64,000 nucleotides of DNA, taken from contig NZ_CP116009.1 of the NCBI RefSeq assembly GCF_027941915.1, positions 2,542,001 through 2,606,000 of the forward strand. Reading direction: 5' to 3'. The position numbers and the translations under genes are program-made. Under the pieces are notes generated by a model. It was not told where the DNA came from. It saw nothing but the letters and a program-made list of their open reading frames with translations, and did no database searches. Positions within the stretch are counted from its first letter, which is position 1; the number at the start of each line of letters is the position of its first letter. This document shows positions 28,920 to 38,175 of the stretch, one piece after another. The DNA is from Ramlibacter tataouinensis. Its GTDB lineage: Bacteria > Pseudomonadota > Gammaproteobacteria > Burkholderiales > Burkholderiaceae_C.

Positions 28920-30889
28920 CGGACGCCTGCCAGCCGCAGCGGACGGTCTTCGGTCCGTGCCGCTGGCGGCGCTTGCGGGACCGGCGGGGGCGCCGTGCGC
29001 TCCTCGACGCGGAAGAATCCGATCAGCTGCTGCAGGGCCTGGGCCTGGCCGCTCATTTCCTCGGAGGTGGCGGCCAGCTGTTCGGCGGCCGAGGCGTTCT
29101 GCTGGGTGATCTGGCTCAGCTGCCCCATCGACAGGTTGATCTGGCCGACGCTGGTGGACTGCTCCTGCGAGGCGGCGGCGATCTCCTGGACCAGCTCGCT
29201 GGTCTTCTGGATCGAGGGCACGATCTCGCCGAGCAGGCGGCCGGCGCGCTCGGCCACCGCCACCGAGGTGCCGGCCATCTCGCCGATCTCGGCGGCGGCG
29301 ACCTGGCTGCGCTCGGCCAGCTTGCGCACCTCGCCGGCGACCACCGCGAAGCCCTTGCCGTGCTCGCCGGCGCGGGCCGCCTCGATGGCGGCGTTCAGCG
29401 CCAGCAGGTTGGTCTGGTAGGCGATGTCGTCGATGATGCCGATCTTGCGGGCGATGTCCTTCATGGCCGCGACGGTCTGCTCCATGGCGGCGCCGCCCTC
29501 GGCGGCCTGGCGGGCCGACTCGCCGGCCATGCCGTCGGTGACGTGGGCGTTCTCGCCGTTCTGGGTGATCGAGGCGGTCATCTGCTCGACCGAGGCGGAG
29601 GTCTCCTCCACGCTGGCCGCCTGCTCGCTCGCCCCCTGGCTCATCGACTGCGCGGTGCCGCTCATCTCCTCCGACGCCGAGGCCAGGGCATGGGCGCCGG
29701 CGCGCACCTCGCCGACCACCCGCGCCAGCCGGTCGACCATGTGGTACATGGACGCCAGCAGGCTGCCGCGGTCGGCCTTGTGCAGCGCGACGTTCACCGT
29801 CAGGTCGCCGGCGGCGATGCGGTTGGCGACCTCGGCCGCATAGGCCGGCTCGCCGCCGAGCTGGCGCAGCAGGCCGCGCGCGATCGCCGTGCCCAGCACC
29901 ACCGCCAGCAGCGTCACCGCCGCCAGCAGGCCCAGCAGCATCAGCTGGGCGCGGCGCAGCCGATCGACCCGCCCTTCGACGATGCGCTCGAGCTGGCGCG
30001 ACGCGGCATCGATCAGCTTGAACTGGGCATCGATGACGTCGGTGTAGGTCTTGAAATACGCCGCAGCGGGGTAGTCGACCGAACTGCCGCCCTGCAGCAC
30101 CCGCTGGTCGGTCAGTTCGAGCGCCTGCCGCACCGCGGTGGCCGCCGCGTCGGCCGGGCCGGCGAGTGCATCGCGGGTGGCGGCATCGGCCGCGAAACTC
30201 TTGCCCAGCGAGATCGTCAGCCCGCGCTGCAGCTGGCGGATGCGCTCCAGCAGCGCCCCCAGCCCCTCGCGGTCGCGCACCGTCACCTCGCCCCGGGCCA
30301 GGATGGCGGCGCCGCGCGCGCGCGCCTGGCCCAGCACCTCGGTGAGGGCCGGACCCTCCGACAGCAGGCTGACCACCAGGAAGTGGCCGTCCGGCTGCGG
30401 GTCCAGCGTCAGCGAAAAGTGGTCGGCGCTGAGCGCGAGCACGTCCATCAGCCGCACGATCAGGGCCGTGTGCTTCTGGAAGCTCTCGTTGGCGTTCATG
30501 GCGCCGGCATCGGCGGCGCGCGCCAGCTGCTCCAGCTCGCGCCGCACCTGCTGCCATTCGGCGCCGAGCGCGCCGCCGACGCCGGCCACCGAATCGCCGA
30601 ACGCCTGCGCCGCGCGCAGCACCTCGGCGCCCTTGGCCTGGCGAGCGGCCTGCGCGCCCTCGCCGTTCTCGAGCGCGAGCGCATTCAGCCCGCGGTGCTG
30701 CTGCACGAAGCGCAGCAGTTCCAGCGCCTGCTTGGCGGGCCGCAGCCCGCGCTGCTCGGACTGCGCCGCGCCGATCGCCTTGTCCGCCTCGGCCACGTAC
30801 AGCCACGCGGGCAGTCCCATCAGCACCGCGCCCAGCGCGCCCATCAGCACGAACTTCTGCCAGACCTTCAGGCCGTCGATCACCTTCAT
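28916..30889 (-). CDS. Methyl-accepting chemotaxis protein, large sensor (MCP1)
   Basis: 657 residues. Short cytoplasmic N-terminus, membrane span at about 13-32, a long periplasmic region (about 33-312) predicted mainly helical, a second span at about 315-336, HAMP (about 337-390) and the signalling domain with the tip [20 protein letters not shown]. No C-terminal CheR-tethering pentapeptide is seen; the tail is Pro/Ala-rich. Residues 411-629 are encoded by a block of 657 bases that is repeated with one mismatch in the other receptor gene at 31454. The ligand is unknown. The start overlaps the cheW stop, and the gene is coupled to cheR. Confidence 0.93.
   Translation of the reverse strand: MKVIDGLKVWQKFVLMGALGAVLMGLPAWLYVAEADKAIGAAQSEQRGLRPAKQALELLRFVQQHRGLNALALENGEGAQAARQAKGAEVLRAAQAFGDSVAGVGGALGAEWQQVRRELEQLARAADAGAMNANESFQKHTALIVRLMDVLALSADHFSLTLDPQPDGHFLVVSLLSEGPALTEVLGQARARGAAILARGEVTVRDREGLGALLERIRQLQRGLTISLGKSFAADAATRDALAGPADAAATAVRQALELTDQRVLQGGSSVDYPAAAYFKTYTDVIDAQFKLIDAASRQLERIVEGRVDRLRRAQLMLLGLLAAVTLLAVVLGTAIARGLLRQLGGEPAYAAEVANRIAAGDLTVNVALHKADRGSLLASMYHMVDRLARVVGEVRAGAHALASASEEMSGTAQSMSQGASEQAASVEETSASVEQMTASITQNGENAHVTDGMAGESARQAAEGGAAMEQTVAAMKDIARKIGIIDDIAYQTNLLALNAAIEAARAGEHGKGFAVVAGEVRKLAERSQVAAAEIGEMAGTSVAVAERAGRLLGEIVPSIQKTSELVQEIAAASQEQSTSVGQINLSMGQLSQITQQNASAAEQLAATSEEMSGQAQALQQLIGFFRVEERTAPPPVPQAPPAARTEDRPLRLAGVR
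29001..29657 (-). repeat. 657-base direct repeat, copy A (MCP signalling domain)
   Basis: This stretch of the MCP1 gene is identical to 31587-32243 except for one base (29544 T versus 32130 C, His versus Arg). The flanking sequence on both sides diverges abruptly. It covers the kinase-control hairpin and methylation helices. Confidence 0.95.
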
Positions 30890-31443
30890 TCGGATTCCCC
30901 GGTGCCGCCCGGGGGCGGCAGTTGTTGCGCGCCGGACAGCGCGTCCAGGCTGGCCAGTTCCTCGATCGACAGCGCGTGCGCGATCGCCAGGATGATCGCG
31001 AAGCGCTCGCCGACCTTGCCCATGCCGCTGATGAAATCGGACCGCAGCCGGGCGCCGAAGCTCGGCGGCGGCTCGATGTCGGCGTCGGCGATCTCCAGCA
31101 CGGCGCTGACGGCGTCGACCAGCACGCCGATGTCCTGCGTGCTGCCTTCGTGCGGCAGCTCCAGGATCACCACGCAGGTGCGCCGCGTGGGCACCGTCGG
31201 TTCGCGTCCGAAGCGCACCGACAGGTCGATCACCGGCACCACGCGGCCGCGCAGGTTGATCACGCCGCGCATGAACGCCGGCATCAGCGGCACGTCGGTC
31301 GGCGCGCGGTACTCGATGATTTCCTTGATGGCGGCGATGCCCATCGCGAACATCTCGCCGTTCACCTGGAAGGTGAGGTACTGCCGCCGCTGCTGAGCGG
31401 CGCCGGCCGGCGCCGGCGTGCGGGGGGATGCGACTGCGTCCAT
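30886..31443 (-). CDS. cheW: Chemotaxis coupling protein CheW
   Basis: 185 residues, slightly long because of a Pro/Ala N-terminus and a tail of about 20 residues. The two SH3-like lobes are visible: [48 protein letters not shown] and TCVVILEL. It links receptors to CheA. It lies between two receptor genes in the operon and overlaps the start of MCP1 by four bases. Confidence 0.94.
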   Translation of the reverse strand: MDAVASPRTPAPAGAAQQRRQYLTFQVNGEMFAMGIAAIKEIIEYRAPTDVPLMPAFMRGVINLRGRVVPVIDLSVRFGREPTVPTRRTCVVILELPHEGSTQDIGVLVDAVSAVLEIADADIEPPPSFGARLRSDFISGMGKVGERFAIILAIAHALSIEELASLDALSGAQQLPPPGGTGESE

Positions 31444-31453
31444 GGCCGCTGCC

Positions 31454-33088
31454 TCAGAACCGGGTGAAGCCGTCCGGGGCCGGCTGTGCGCCGGCCGGCG
31501 CTTGCGGGCGCGCCGGCGGCAGGGCCTGGGCCGGCCGCGCCGGTGCCGGGTGGTCCGCCGAGCGGGGGGCCGGTGCCGGGCCGCCGTCCTCGACGCGGAA
31601 GAATCCGATCAGCTGCTGCAGGGCCTGGGCCTGGCCGCTCATTTCCTCGGAGGTGGCGGCCAGCTGTTCGGCGGCCGAGGCGTTCTGCTGGGTGATCTGG
31701 CTCAGCTGCCCCATCGACAGGTTGATCTGGCCGACGCTGGTGGACTGCTCCTGCGAGGCGGCGGCGATCTCCTGGACCAGCTCGCTGGTCTTCTGGATCG
31801 AGGGCACGATCTCGCCGAGCAGGCGGCCGGCGCGCTCGGCCACCGCCACCGAGGTGCCGGCCATCTCGCCGATCTCGGCGGCGGCGACCTGGCTGCGCTC
31901 GGCCAGCTTGCGCACCTCGCCGGCGACCACCGCGAAGCCCTTGCCGTGCTCGCCGGCGCGGGCCGCCTCGATGGCGGCGTTCAGCGCCAGCAGGTTGGTC
32001 TGGTAGGCGATGTCGTCGATGATGCCGATCTTGCGGGCGATGTCCTTCATGGCCGCGACGGTCTGCTCCATGGCGGCGCCGCCCTCGGCGGCCTGGCGGG
32101 CCGACTCGCCGGCCATGCCGTCGGTGACGCGGGCGTTCTCGCCGTTCTGGGTGATCGAGGCGGTCATCTGCTCGACCGAGGCGGAGGTCTCCTCCACGCT
32201 GGCCGCCTGCTCGCTCGCCCCCTGGCTCATCGACTGCGCGGTGGCGCTGACCTCCTCGGACGCCGACGACAGCGCCTGCGCGCCCGAGCGCACGTCCGCC
32301 ACCACGCGCGACAGGCGAGTGGTCATGTGGCCCATGGCCTCCAGCATCTGGCCCAGCTCGTCGCGCGAAGTGGGCGGGATGCGCACCGTCATGTCGCCCT
32401 CGGCCATGCGGTTGGCCACATCGACGGCGACGGCCAGCCGCGAGGTGATGCTGACCGTCAGCAGCCAGGCGGCCAGCACGCCGAGGGCGAGGGCCGCGCC
32501 GGTGAGCACGAACATCAGGTTGCGCGCCCCGGAGTAGGCCGTCTCGGCCTCCTTGCTGTTGCGGGCCATGACCTCCTGCTGGAACTCCACGGCATCCTCG
32601 AGCGCCGCCACCAGCTTGACCTGCACCGGCTGCGTCGTGCTGAGCATGTAGGCATTGGCTTCGGCCACCTGCCCGGAGCGCAGCAGCTCGAAGACCTGCA
32701 GCCGCCGCGGAAACAGCTCCTTCTCCAGCTCGCGCACCCGGGCCAGCTGCTGGCGCTCGCTGTCCAGGTGGACCAGCGCGGCGTACTTCTCGCCGGCCTG
32801 GTCGTAGGCGCCCTGCTGCTCGCGAAAGCGCGTCAGCGCCGGCTGCCAGTCCTGGCCCGCGAAAGCCGCCAGCGCCGCCTTGCGCAGCTCGATCGACTGG
32901 TCCTGCAGGGCACGCTCCATCCCGATCGAATGCGTCACCTTGGCATAGACGTCCTGCGTGGTGTCCTCCAGGTACCCCTGGATCATGGCCATGCGGCTGA
33001 CCCCGATCCAGGCCACCAGCAGCAGCAGCACCAGCAGGAAGCCGAAGCCCAGCCCCATGCGCAATCCGACCCTCACGTTCTTCAACAT
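31454..33088 (-). CDS. Methyl-accepting chemotaxis protein, four-helix sensor type (MCP2)
   Basis: 544 residues. Membrane span at about 12-31, periplasmic region of about 160 residues that fits a four-helix-bundle (TarH/4HB-like) sensor, second span at about 190-212, HAMP, then the signalling domain. Residues 282-500 are encoded by a DNA block almost identical to that of MCP1, while sensor, HAMP and C-terminal tails differ. Ligand unknown. It follows cheA by 13 bases. Confidence 0.93.
   Translation of the reverse strand: MLKNVRVGLRMGLGFGFLLVLLLLVAWIGVSRMAMIQGYLEDTTQDVYAKVTHSIGMERALQDQSIELRKAALAAFAGQDWQPALTRFREQQGAYDQAGEKYAALVHLDSERQQLARVRELEKELFPRRLQVFELLRSGQVAEANAYMLSTTQPVQVKLVAALEDAVEFQQEVMARNSKEAETAYSGARNLMFVLTGAALALGVLAAWLLTVSITSRLAVAVDVANRMAEGDMTVRIPPTSRDELGQMLEAMGHMTTRLSRVVADVRSGAQALSSASEEVSATAQSMSQGASEQAASVEETSASVEQMTASITQNGENARVTDGMAGESARQAAEGGAAMEQTVAAMKDIARKIGIIDDIAYQTNLLALNAAIEAARAGEHGKGFAVVAGEVRKLAERSQVAAAEIGEMAGTSVAVAERAGRLLGEIVPSIQKTSELVQEIAAASQEQSTSVGQINLSMGQLSQITQQNASAAEQLAATSEEMSGQAQALQQLIGFFRVEDGGPAPAPRSADHPAPARPAQALPPARPQAPAGAQPAPDGFTRF
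31587..32243 (-). repeat. 657-base direct repeat, copy B (MCP signalling domain)
   Basis: Copy of 29001-29657 at a constant offset of 2586 bases with one mismatch and no gaps, checked base by base along its length. Same orientation, so recombination between the copies would delete cheW and fuse the two receptors. Confidence 0.95.
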
Positions 33089-33101
33089 GCCTGCTCTCTC
33101 C

Positions 33102-35276
33102 TCATGGGATCTGCCTGTCTTCGATGCGCACGGCGCGCGAGCCGGTGCAGGCGGCCTCGGCGCCGATCGCCTGCTCCACCAGCGCCTGGATGTCCAGGAT
33201 CAGGGCCACTTCGCCCGAGCCCAGGATGGTCGAGCCGCTGATGCCGGCCAGCCGCTCGAACAGCTTGCCCAGCGGCTTGATGACGGTCTGCGATTCGCCC
33301 AGCAGCGCATCGACCATGAGGCCCGCACGCCGCTGGCCGTGCTGCACGACCACGATGTTCTCGCGCCGCCCGGGCGGGCCGCCGGCGCCGAACACGTCGC
33401 GCAGCCGCAGCAGCGGCAGCACCTCGCCGCGCAGGTTGAGGTAGCCGCGGGCGCAGACCTCCTGCCGCTCGGCGGCCGGCAGCTCCAGGCACTCGAGCAC
33501 CATTTCCAGCGGGATCACGTAGGCGCCGCGGCCCACGCCGACCAGGAAGCCCTCGATGATCGCCAGCGTCAGCGGCAGGCGCAGCGCGACCCGCGTGCCG
33601 GCGCCCGGGATGCTGTCGATGGCCACCGTGCCGCGCAGCGCCTCGATGTTGCGCTTGACCACGTCCATGCCGACGCCGCGGCCGGACACGCTGGTCACCT
33701 CGTCGGCGGTGGAAAAGCCCGGCTCCATCACCAGCTGCTGGATCTCGCGCTCGCTCAGGGCCTGGGCGGCGTCGACCAGCCCGGCTTCGCGGGCGCGCTG
33801 CAGGATCTTGTGCGTGTCCAGCCCGGCGCCGTCGTCCGCCACTTCGATCACGATGTGGCCGCTCTCGTGCCAGGCGTCCAGCCGGATGCGCCCGCGCGCC
33901 GGCTTGCCGGCCGCCAGGCGCCGCGGCGCCGGCTCGATGCCGTGGTCCAGCGCATTGCGCACCAGGTGCAGCAGCGGGTCGCCGAGTTTCTCGACCATGG
34001 ACTTGTCCAGCTCGGTGTCGGCCCCGCCGATCGCCAGTTCGACGTCCTTGCCGAGCGAGCGGCCGAGGTCGTGCACCACACGCTGGAAGCGGCTGAAGGT
34101 CTCGCCGATCGGCACCATGCGCAGCGCCAGCGAGCGGTCGCGCACCTCTTCCACCAGCCGCCCCAGCTGCCCCGCCGCTTCGCGCAGGTCGGCCTCGCCC
34201 GAGCGGCGCGCGCCCAGCGACACGCCGGCGCTGGAGATCAGCAGTTCGCCGACCAGTTCGATCAGCTCGTCGAGCTTGACGGCATCGACCCGCACGTACT
34301 GCCGCCCGGCGCTGCGCTGCGGCGCCTGGCGTTCGGGCCGATCCGCGCCGCTGCGGGGCTTCGGTGCATCGGCGGCCAGTCCGCCGGCCGGCCGGGTAGC
34401 CGGCGCCGGGTGCGCGCTGCTTTGCTGCTGCAAGGCGCTGCGCAGATGCGCCGGGCTGGCCGCGCCGCAAGCGGCCAGGCAGGCCAGCGCCCGGTCCGCG
34501 CCTTCCGGCAGCCGGCCGGCGAGGTCCGCATAGTCCTGCAGCACCGGATCGGGTCCGAGGATGTGCAGCGTGCTGCCCTCGCGCACGTACTCGAAGGCTT
34601 CCTCCAGCGCGCGGCGGCCGGCCGCGGTGTCGAGCTGGATCTCCAGGCCCAGGTAACAGGCCTGCGGGTCCAGGTCGGCGAGCGCCGGCAGCGCATCCAG
34701 CAGCGTGGCGACGCCGGCCACCTCGCCCAGCGTTCCCAGGTAGCGCAGGAACGACAACGGGTCCATCCCGTGGCGCAGGACATCGGCGGCAAAGCGCACC
34801 GACACATGCCAGCGGGCGCGCTCGCCCGGCGCGCCGGCGTCGGGCGAGCCCGGCGCGGGCCCGCCGGCCGCGCTGAAGCCCGCCAGCCGCGCCAGCAGGC
34901 CGGGGCTGTCGGCGGCGATCGCCTCCAGCCGTTCGGCCCGGTCCTCGTCGTCGAGGCAATTGACCATCGCCGCGACATGGTCGCTGCAGGCCAGCAGCAG
35001 CTCGACCAGCGCGTCGCCGATGGCCAGCTCGCCGCGGCGCACCTCGACCAGCACGCCTTCCAGCACGTGGGTGAAGGTGACGATCGGATCAAGGCCGAAC
35101 ATGCCGCCCGATCCCTTGAGCGTGTGGACGGCGCGGAACAGCGCGTGGATCGCCTCGGCGTCGCCCGGCGACCGCTCCAGCGCAAGCAGCGCCGCCTCCA
35201 TCTCGCGCAGCAGTTCGCGCGATTCGGCAAGGAAGGTCTGCGGGACGGCGTCGGCGCCGGGGTTCGGCCGGTTCAT
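33102..35276 (-). CDS. cheA: Chemotaxis histidine kinase CheA
   Basis: 724 residues. HPt domain with the phosphorylated H51 in [13 protein letters not shown]; an alanine-rich region (about 150-320) with no clear CheY-binding P2 domain; dimerisation helices (about 330-385); kinase domain with N-box [15 protein letters not shown]1 VADDGAGLD and G2 [11 protein letters not shown]-terminal CheW-like domain with [16 protein letters not shown]. It phosphorylates CheY and CheB in response to receptor state. The ATG at 35276 overlaps the stop of the STAS gene. Confidence 0.95.
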   Translation of the reverse strand: MNRPNPGADAVPQTFLAESRELLREMEAALLALERSPGDAEAIHALFRAVHTLKGSGGMFGLDPIVTFTHVLEGVLVEVRRGELAIGDALVELLLACSDHVAAMVNCLDDEDRAERLEAIAADSPGLLARLAGFSAAGGPAPGSPDAGAPGERARWHVSVRFAADVLRHGMDPLSFLRYLGTLGEVAGVATLLDALPALADLDPQACYLGLEIQLDTAAGRRALEEAFEYVREGSTLHILGPDPVLQDYADLAGRLPEGADRALACLAACGAASPAHLRSALQQQSSAHPAPATRPAGGLAADAPKPRSGADRPERQAPQRSAGRQYVRVDAVKLDELIELVGELLISSAGVSLGARRSGEADLREAAGQLGRLVEEVRDRSLALRMVPIGETFSRFQRVVHDLGRSLGKDVELAIGGADTELDKSMVEKLGDPLLHLVRNALDHGIEPAPRRLAAGKPARGRIRLDAWHESGHIVIEVADDGAGLDTHKILQRAREAGLVDAAQALSEREIQQLVMEPGFSTADEVTSVSGRGVGMDVVKRNIEALRGTVAIDSIPGAGTRVALRLPLTLAIIEGFLVGVGRGAYVIPLEMVLECLELPAAERQEVCARGYLNLRGEVLPLLRLRDVFGAGGPPGRRENIVVVQHGQRRAGLMVDALLGESQTVIKPLGKLFERLAGISGSTILGSGEVALILDIQALVEQAIGAEAACTGSRAVRIEDRQIP

Positions 35277-35602
35277 GCGGATCCGTCCGTCGTGGTGGGC
35301 TGCAGCGCGTCGAGCCGGTACAGCGCCAGCGCCTGGCGCACCGCCGGGCTGGCCGCCACCAGGGCGCAGCGGCGGCCGGCGTCCAGCGCCTCGCGTTGCG
35401 CCGCCGCCAGCAGCTGGATGCCGGCGGTGTCGATCTCCTCCACCGCGCGCAGGTCCAGCTCGAAGTCGCGCCCCGATTGCAGGGCCGCCAGCAGTTGCCG
35501 GCGCAGCTCGGGCGCCTCGTAGATCGTCGCCGGGCCCTGCCAGGCCAGTCGCAGCGGATCGTCGGCGTCACGGCCCGCCGGGTGCAGCGCGCCGGCCGTC
35601 AT
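35273..35602 (-). CDS. STAS-domain protein of the chemotaxis operon
   Basis: 109 residues. The core FELDLRAVEEIDTAGIQLLA AAQREA is a STAS (anti-sigma-factor-antagonist-like) motif, with Thr in DTAG at the position where phosphorylatable Ser or Thr occurs. Both ends overlap neighbours by four bases (cheY stop, cheA start), so it is tightly coupled to them. STAS proteins in chemotaxis clusters are thought to modulate the kinase or act as a phosphate sink; its exact role here is inferred. Confidence 0.85.
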   Translation of the reverse strand: MTAGALHPAGRDADDPLRLAWQGPATIYEAPELRRQLLAALQSGRDFELDLRAVEEIDTAGIQLLAAAQREALDAGRRCALVAASPAVRQALALYRLDALQPTTTDGSA

Positions 35603-35970
35603 GGCAGCACCAGCCGGGCCACCGCCTGCAGCATCTGCTCGGGCCGGAACGGCTTGACCATCCAGGCGCGGGCGCCGGCCATCTGGCCTTCGAGCTTGCT
35701 TTCCTCGCGCCACTCGGTGGTGAGCATGATGATCGGCACGAAGGCATAGCGCGGCAGCTTGCGCGCCTCGCGCACGAAGCTGATGCCGTCCATCACCGGC
35801 ATGTTGACGTCGCACACCACCAGGTGGATGCGGCGGCCGTCCAGGCGCTGCAGCGCCTGCCGGCCGTCGGCCGCCTCGATCACGTCGTACCCGGCGCCGC
35901 GCAGGGTGATGCCGACCACTTCGCGCAGCGAAGGCGAGTCGTCGACGACCAGGATGGACTTGCGGTTCAC
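35599..35970 (-). CDS. cheY: Single-domain response regulator, CheY type
   Basis: 123 residues, receiver domain only. Acidic pair in LVVDDSPSLRE, phosphorylated Asp in LVVCDVNMPVMDG, Thr in IIMLTTEW and Lys in WMVKPF are all in place. It is the expected phosphoacceptor of CheA. It lies between the MCP-like/CheZ-motif protein (33 bases upstream) and the STAS gene (overlap). Confidence 0.93.
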   Translation of the reverse strand: MNRKSILVVDDSPSLREVVGITLRGAGYDVIEAADGRQALQRLDGRRIHLVVCDVNMPVMDGISFVREARKLPRYAFVPIIMLTTEWREESKLEGQMAGARAWMVKPFRPEQMLQAVARLVLP

Positions 35971-36003
35971 GCGGACTCCCGAACTGCCGGTTGGATAGCG
36001 AAG

Positions 36004-37200
36004 CTAGAAATAGGTGATCTCGTCGGCCGCCCGGGCGCCGGCGGGCACGCCGGGCGCCGCGTCGGGCTGCAGGTTGCGCAGCTCCTCCGGCGTGGAGTAG
36101 GGCTGGGCCAGCCGCTGCAGCCAGTCGCCGGCATCGGTCGACTCGAAGCGGCCGCCATCGAGCTCGCGCTGCAGCTCGTGCAGGTTGCGCGTGACGTGCG
36201 ACAGGATCTGGCTGACCCGGTCCTGGAACTGCAAGGCGACCAGCACGCGCGAGACGTCGTCGCGCACTTCGCGCCGCTCGTGCCCCATGGCCTCGATCGC
36301 GCGCGCCAGTTCCGCCATCGCCGACTCGAAGCTGTCCACCACCTCGCGCACCAGCGACTGGCCCCAGGCGATGGAGCCGCCGGGCTCGCCCGCGGCCGGC
36401 GACTGTTCGTGGAAGGCGGCCTGGACCATGCCATGCAGGCGGTCGGTGTGGCGCGAGAACTGGTCGCTGGCTTCCGCGCTGCGTGCCGCCAGCTCGCGCA
36501 TGCCGCTGACGATCACTGCGAACGGCCGGCCCGCCGTGCCGGCGCGCGCCGCTTCGATGGTGGCGTTGAGGGCGACGATGCGCGTCTGCATCGCGATCTG
36601 GCGGATGTCGGCAGCGTTCTCCTTCAGCCGCGCGGCCTCGCTGCCGATCTCGGCCACGATGCGCTCGCGGCTGGACTGCAACTGGCCGAGCGCCTCCACC
36701 AGCCGGTCGAGCCGTTCGCGGTTGTCGTCCAGCTGCGCCAGCAGGTCGGCGCCGGCGGGCGCGCGCCAGCCGGCCGGCCCGATCGCCGAGTCCAGCCGCT
36801 GCGCGATGCGGCCGAACAGCCGGGTGAGCTGGGCCACCTCGCCGTCGCCTTCGCTGCGCACCGTCTCGATCTGCCGCGCCCACAGCGGCGCCGACACGGC
36901 GCACAACCGGGCCATGCGTTCGATCTCGCACTGCGCCTGCGCGGCCGCCTCGGCGCGCTCGGCCGCGGCCCGGGCGGAAAGCCAGCGGGCCGCGTGCAGG
37001 GCCGCGGCCAGCAGCGCCGCCGCAGCCGCCAGCGAAGGCCAGCCGGCGCCGCCCACCAGCAGCAGCAGCGCGCTGCCGCCGGCCCCCAGCAGCAGCGGCG
37101 CCCGTCGCCAGGGGGTGGCCATGGCCGCGGCAATGGCCCGCGCCGGGCGCGCCGGTCGGCCCGGTTCGCGCCTTGCCGTCGCATGCATGGCCCATGTCAT
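36004..37200 (-). CDS. MCP-like membrane protein with CheZ-like DxxxQ motif
   Basis: 398 residues. Two membrane spans (about 34-54 and 55-72), no sensor domain, a helical region with a degenerate receptor tip RIVALNATIEAARAGTAGRP (208-225), and then LVALQFQDRVSQILSHVTRN, in which D327-x3-Q331 reproduces the phosphatase motif of CheZ (FQDLTGQVI in E. coli). I infer a receptor-like protein that may dephosphorylate CheY. It is the first gene of the chemotaxis operon. The start is uncertain: ATG 37200 or 37188, with no good ribosome-binding site at either. Confidence 0.7.
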   Translation of the reverse strand: MTWAMHATARREPGRPARPARAIAAAMATPWRRAPLLLGAGGSALLLLVGGAGWPSLAAAAALLAAALHAARWLSARAAAERAEAAAQAQCEIERMARLCAVSAPLWARQIETVRSEGDGEVAQLTRLFGRIAQRLDSAIGPAGWRAPAGADLLAQLDDNRERLDRLVEALGQLQSSRERIVAEIGSEAARLKENAADIRQIAMQTRIVALNATIEAARAGTAGRPFAVIVSGMRELAARSAEASDQFSRHTDRLHGMVQAAFHEQSPAAGEPGGSIAWGQSLVREVVDSFESAMAELARAIEAMGHERREVRDDVSRVLVALQFQDRVSQILSHVTRNLHELQRELDGGRFESTDAGDWLQRLAQPYSTPEELRNLQPDAAPGVPAGARAADEITYF

Positions 37201-37347
37201 GACATTTTTTATAACGGCCAACGGGCCGTGCCGGCCGCCAGTCGGGCTGAACGTGACGAACCCGACTTTGCGTGCGTGGCGCGGTTGCGCCGTGGGCGAT
37301 GCGCGGCTACTTTCGGCGACCGAACGGGTGAAGGGGCCGTGGTGCAG

Positions 37348-38175
37348 ATGACGGGAATGCAGGCTGGACACGAGGCGACGGGTGCGGCGACGCCGTACCA
37401 GGTCGACGTGATCGGCTTCGACGCCACCGAGCGCGACATGCTCTCGGTGCTGTTCGCGCGCACCTCGGGCCAGGCGACCGCCTTCGTGCCGTTCGACCCC
37501 GACTCGATGGGCGAGCCGGACCTGTACCTGGTCGATGCCGCCGATGCGAGCGCCTACGGCGAGTACCGCCTGCTGTGCCGGCGCGAGGACAAGCCGGCCG
37601 TGCTGGTGGACGGCAGCCTCGGGCACGCCGGCGAAGTGCTGGAGCGCCCGCTCCAGGGCGAACGGCTGCTGGCCGCGCTGGAGCGCACGCTGGGCGAGCC
37701 GCGCGAGCCGGCGGCCGTCGCCGCGCCGGAGGCGACGGTGCTGGTGGTCGACGACAACGCCGGCGTGCGGGCCTTCATGCAGGCCCGGCTGGCGGCCTGC
37801 GGCATCGACGCGCATTTCGCCGAGAGCGGCGAGCAGGCCATCGCCATGGCCGGCGCCCAGGATTACCTGTGCGTGTTCCTCGACGTGATGCTGCCCGGCA
37901 TCGACGGCTTCCAGGTCTGCCGAGCCATCAAGTCGCGGCGCGCGGCGCAGCGCACCGCGGTCGTGATGCTGACCGCCCGCAGCTCGCCGATGGACCGGCT
38001 GCGCGGCTCGCTGGCGGGCTGCGACGCCTACCTCACCAAGCCGCTGGACGAGGGCCGCTTCGCGGACGTGGTCGAGCGCTACGCCGGCCGGCCACGGTGC
38101 CACGCCGGCCGCGCAGCCGCCGCGCCGTCGGCGGCCGGGCGCCGACGCGCCGTCGCCCGCGCGAGCGTCTCATGA
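37348..38175 (+). CDS. Tandem response regulator: degenerate receiver plus intact receiver
   Basis: 275 residues. Residues 17-115 have the fold pattern of a receiver but lack the acidic pair and phosphorylation site (VDVIGFDATERDMLSVLFAR, DLYLVDA). Residues 129-245 are an intact receiver: D135/D136 in VLVVDDN, D179 in VFLDVMLPG, T209 and K231 in LTKPL. There is no output domain; the tail is a basic Ala/Arg-rich extension. The ATG at 37348 has AAGGGG 11 bases upstream; a GTG at 37342 is an alternative. It is divergent from the chemotaxis operon and overlaps the next gene (ATGA). Confidence 0.8.
   Translation: MTGMQAGHEATGAATPYQVDVIGFDATERDMLSVLFARTSGQATAFVPFDPDSMGEPDLYLVDAADASAYGEYRLLCRREDKPAVLVDGSLGHAGEVLERPLQGERLLAALERTLGEPREPAAVAAPEATVLVVDDNAGVRAFMQARLAACGIDAHFAESGEQAIAMAGAQDYLCVFLDVMLPGIDGFQVCRAIKSRRAAQRTAVVMLTARSSPMDRLRGSLAGCDAYLTKPLDEGRFADVVERYAGRPRCHAGRAAAAPSAAGRRRAVARASVS

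Noticed and set aside
28901-31396. Plus-strand 831-codon frame over the MCP1 and cheW genes
   Set aside because: Antisense shadow of MCP1/CheW: Gly/Leu/Arg/His-rich, without family similarity. A near-identical shadow appears over MCP2 because the DNA is repeated.
37201-37347. Sigma-28 flagellar promoter (GCCGTTAT-like) for the chemotaxis operon
   Set aside because: A partial -10 match exists on the minus strand, but no TAAA-type -35 at the right spacing; not supported.
34960-38175. Plus-strand open frame of 1071 codons across cheA, STAS, cheY and the MCP-like gene
   Set aside because: Only its last 275 codons (from 37348) read as a protein, the tandem response regulator. The rest is the antisense shadow of well-recognised chemotaxis genes in GC-rich DNA.
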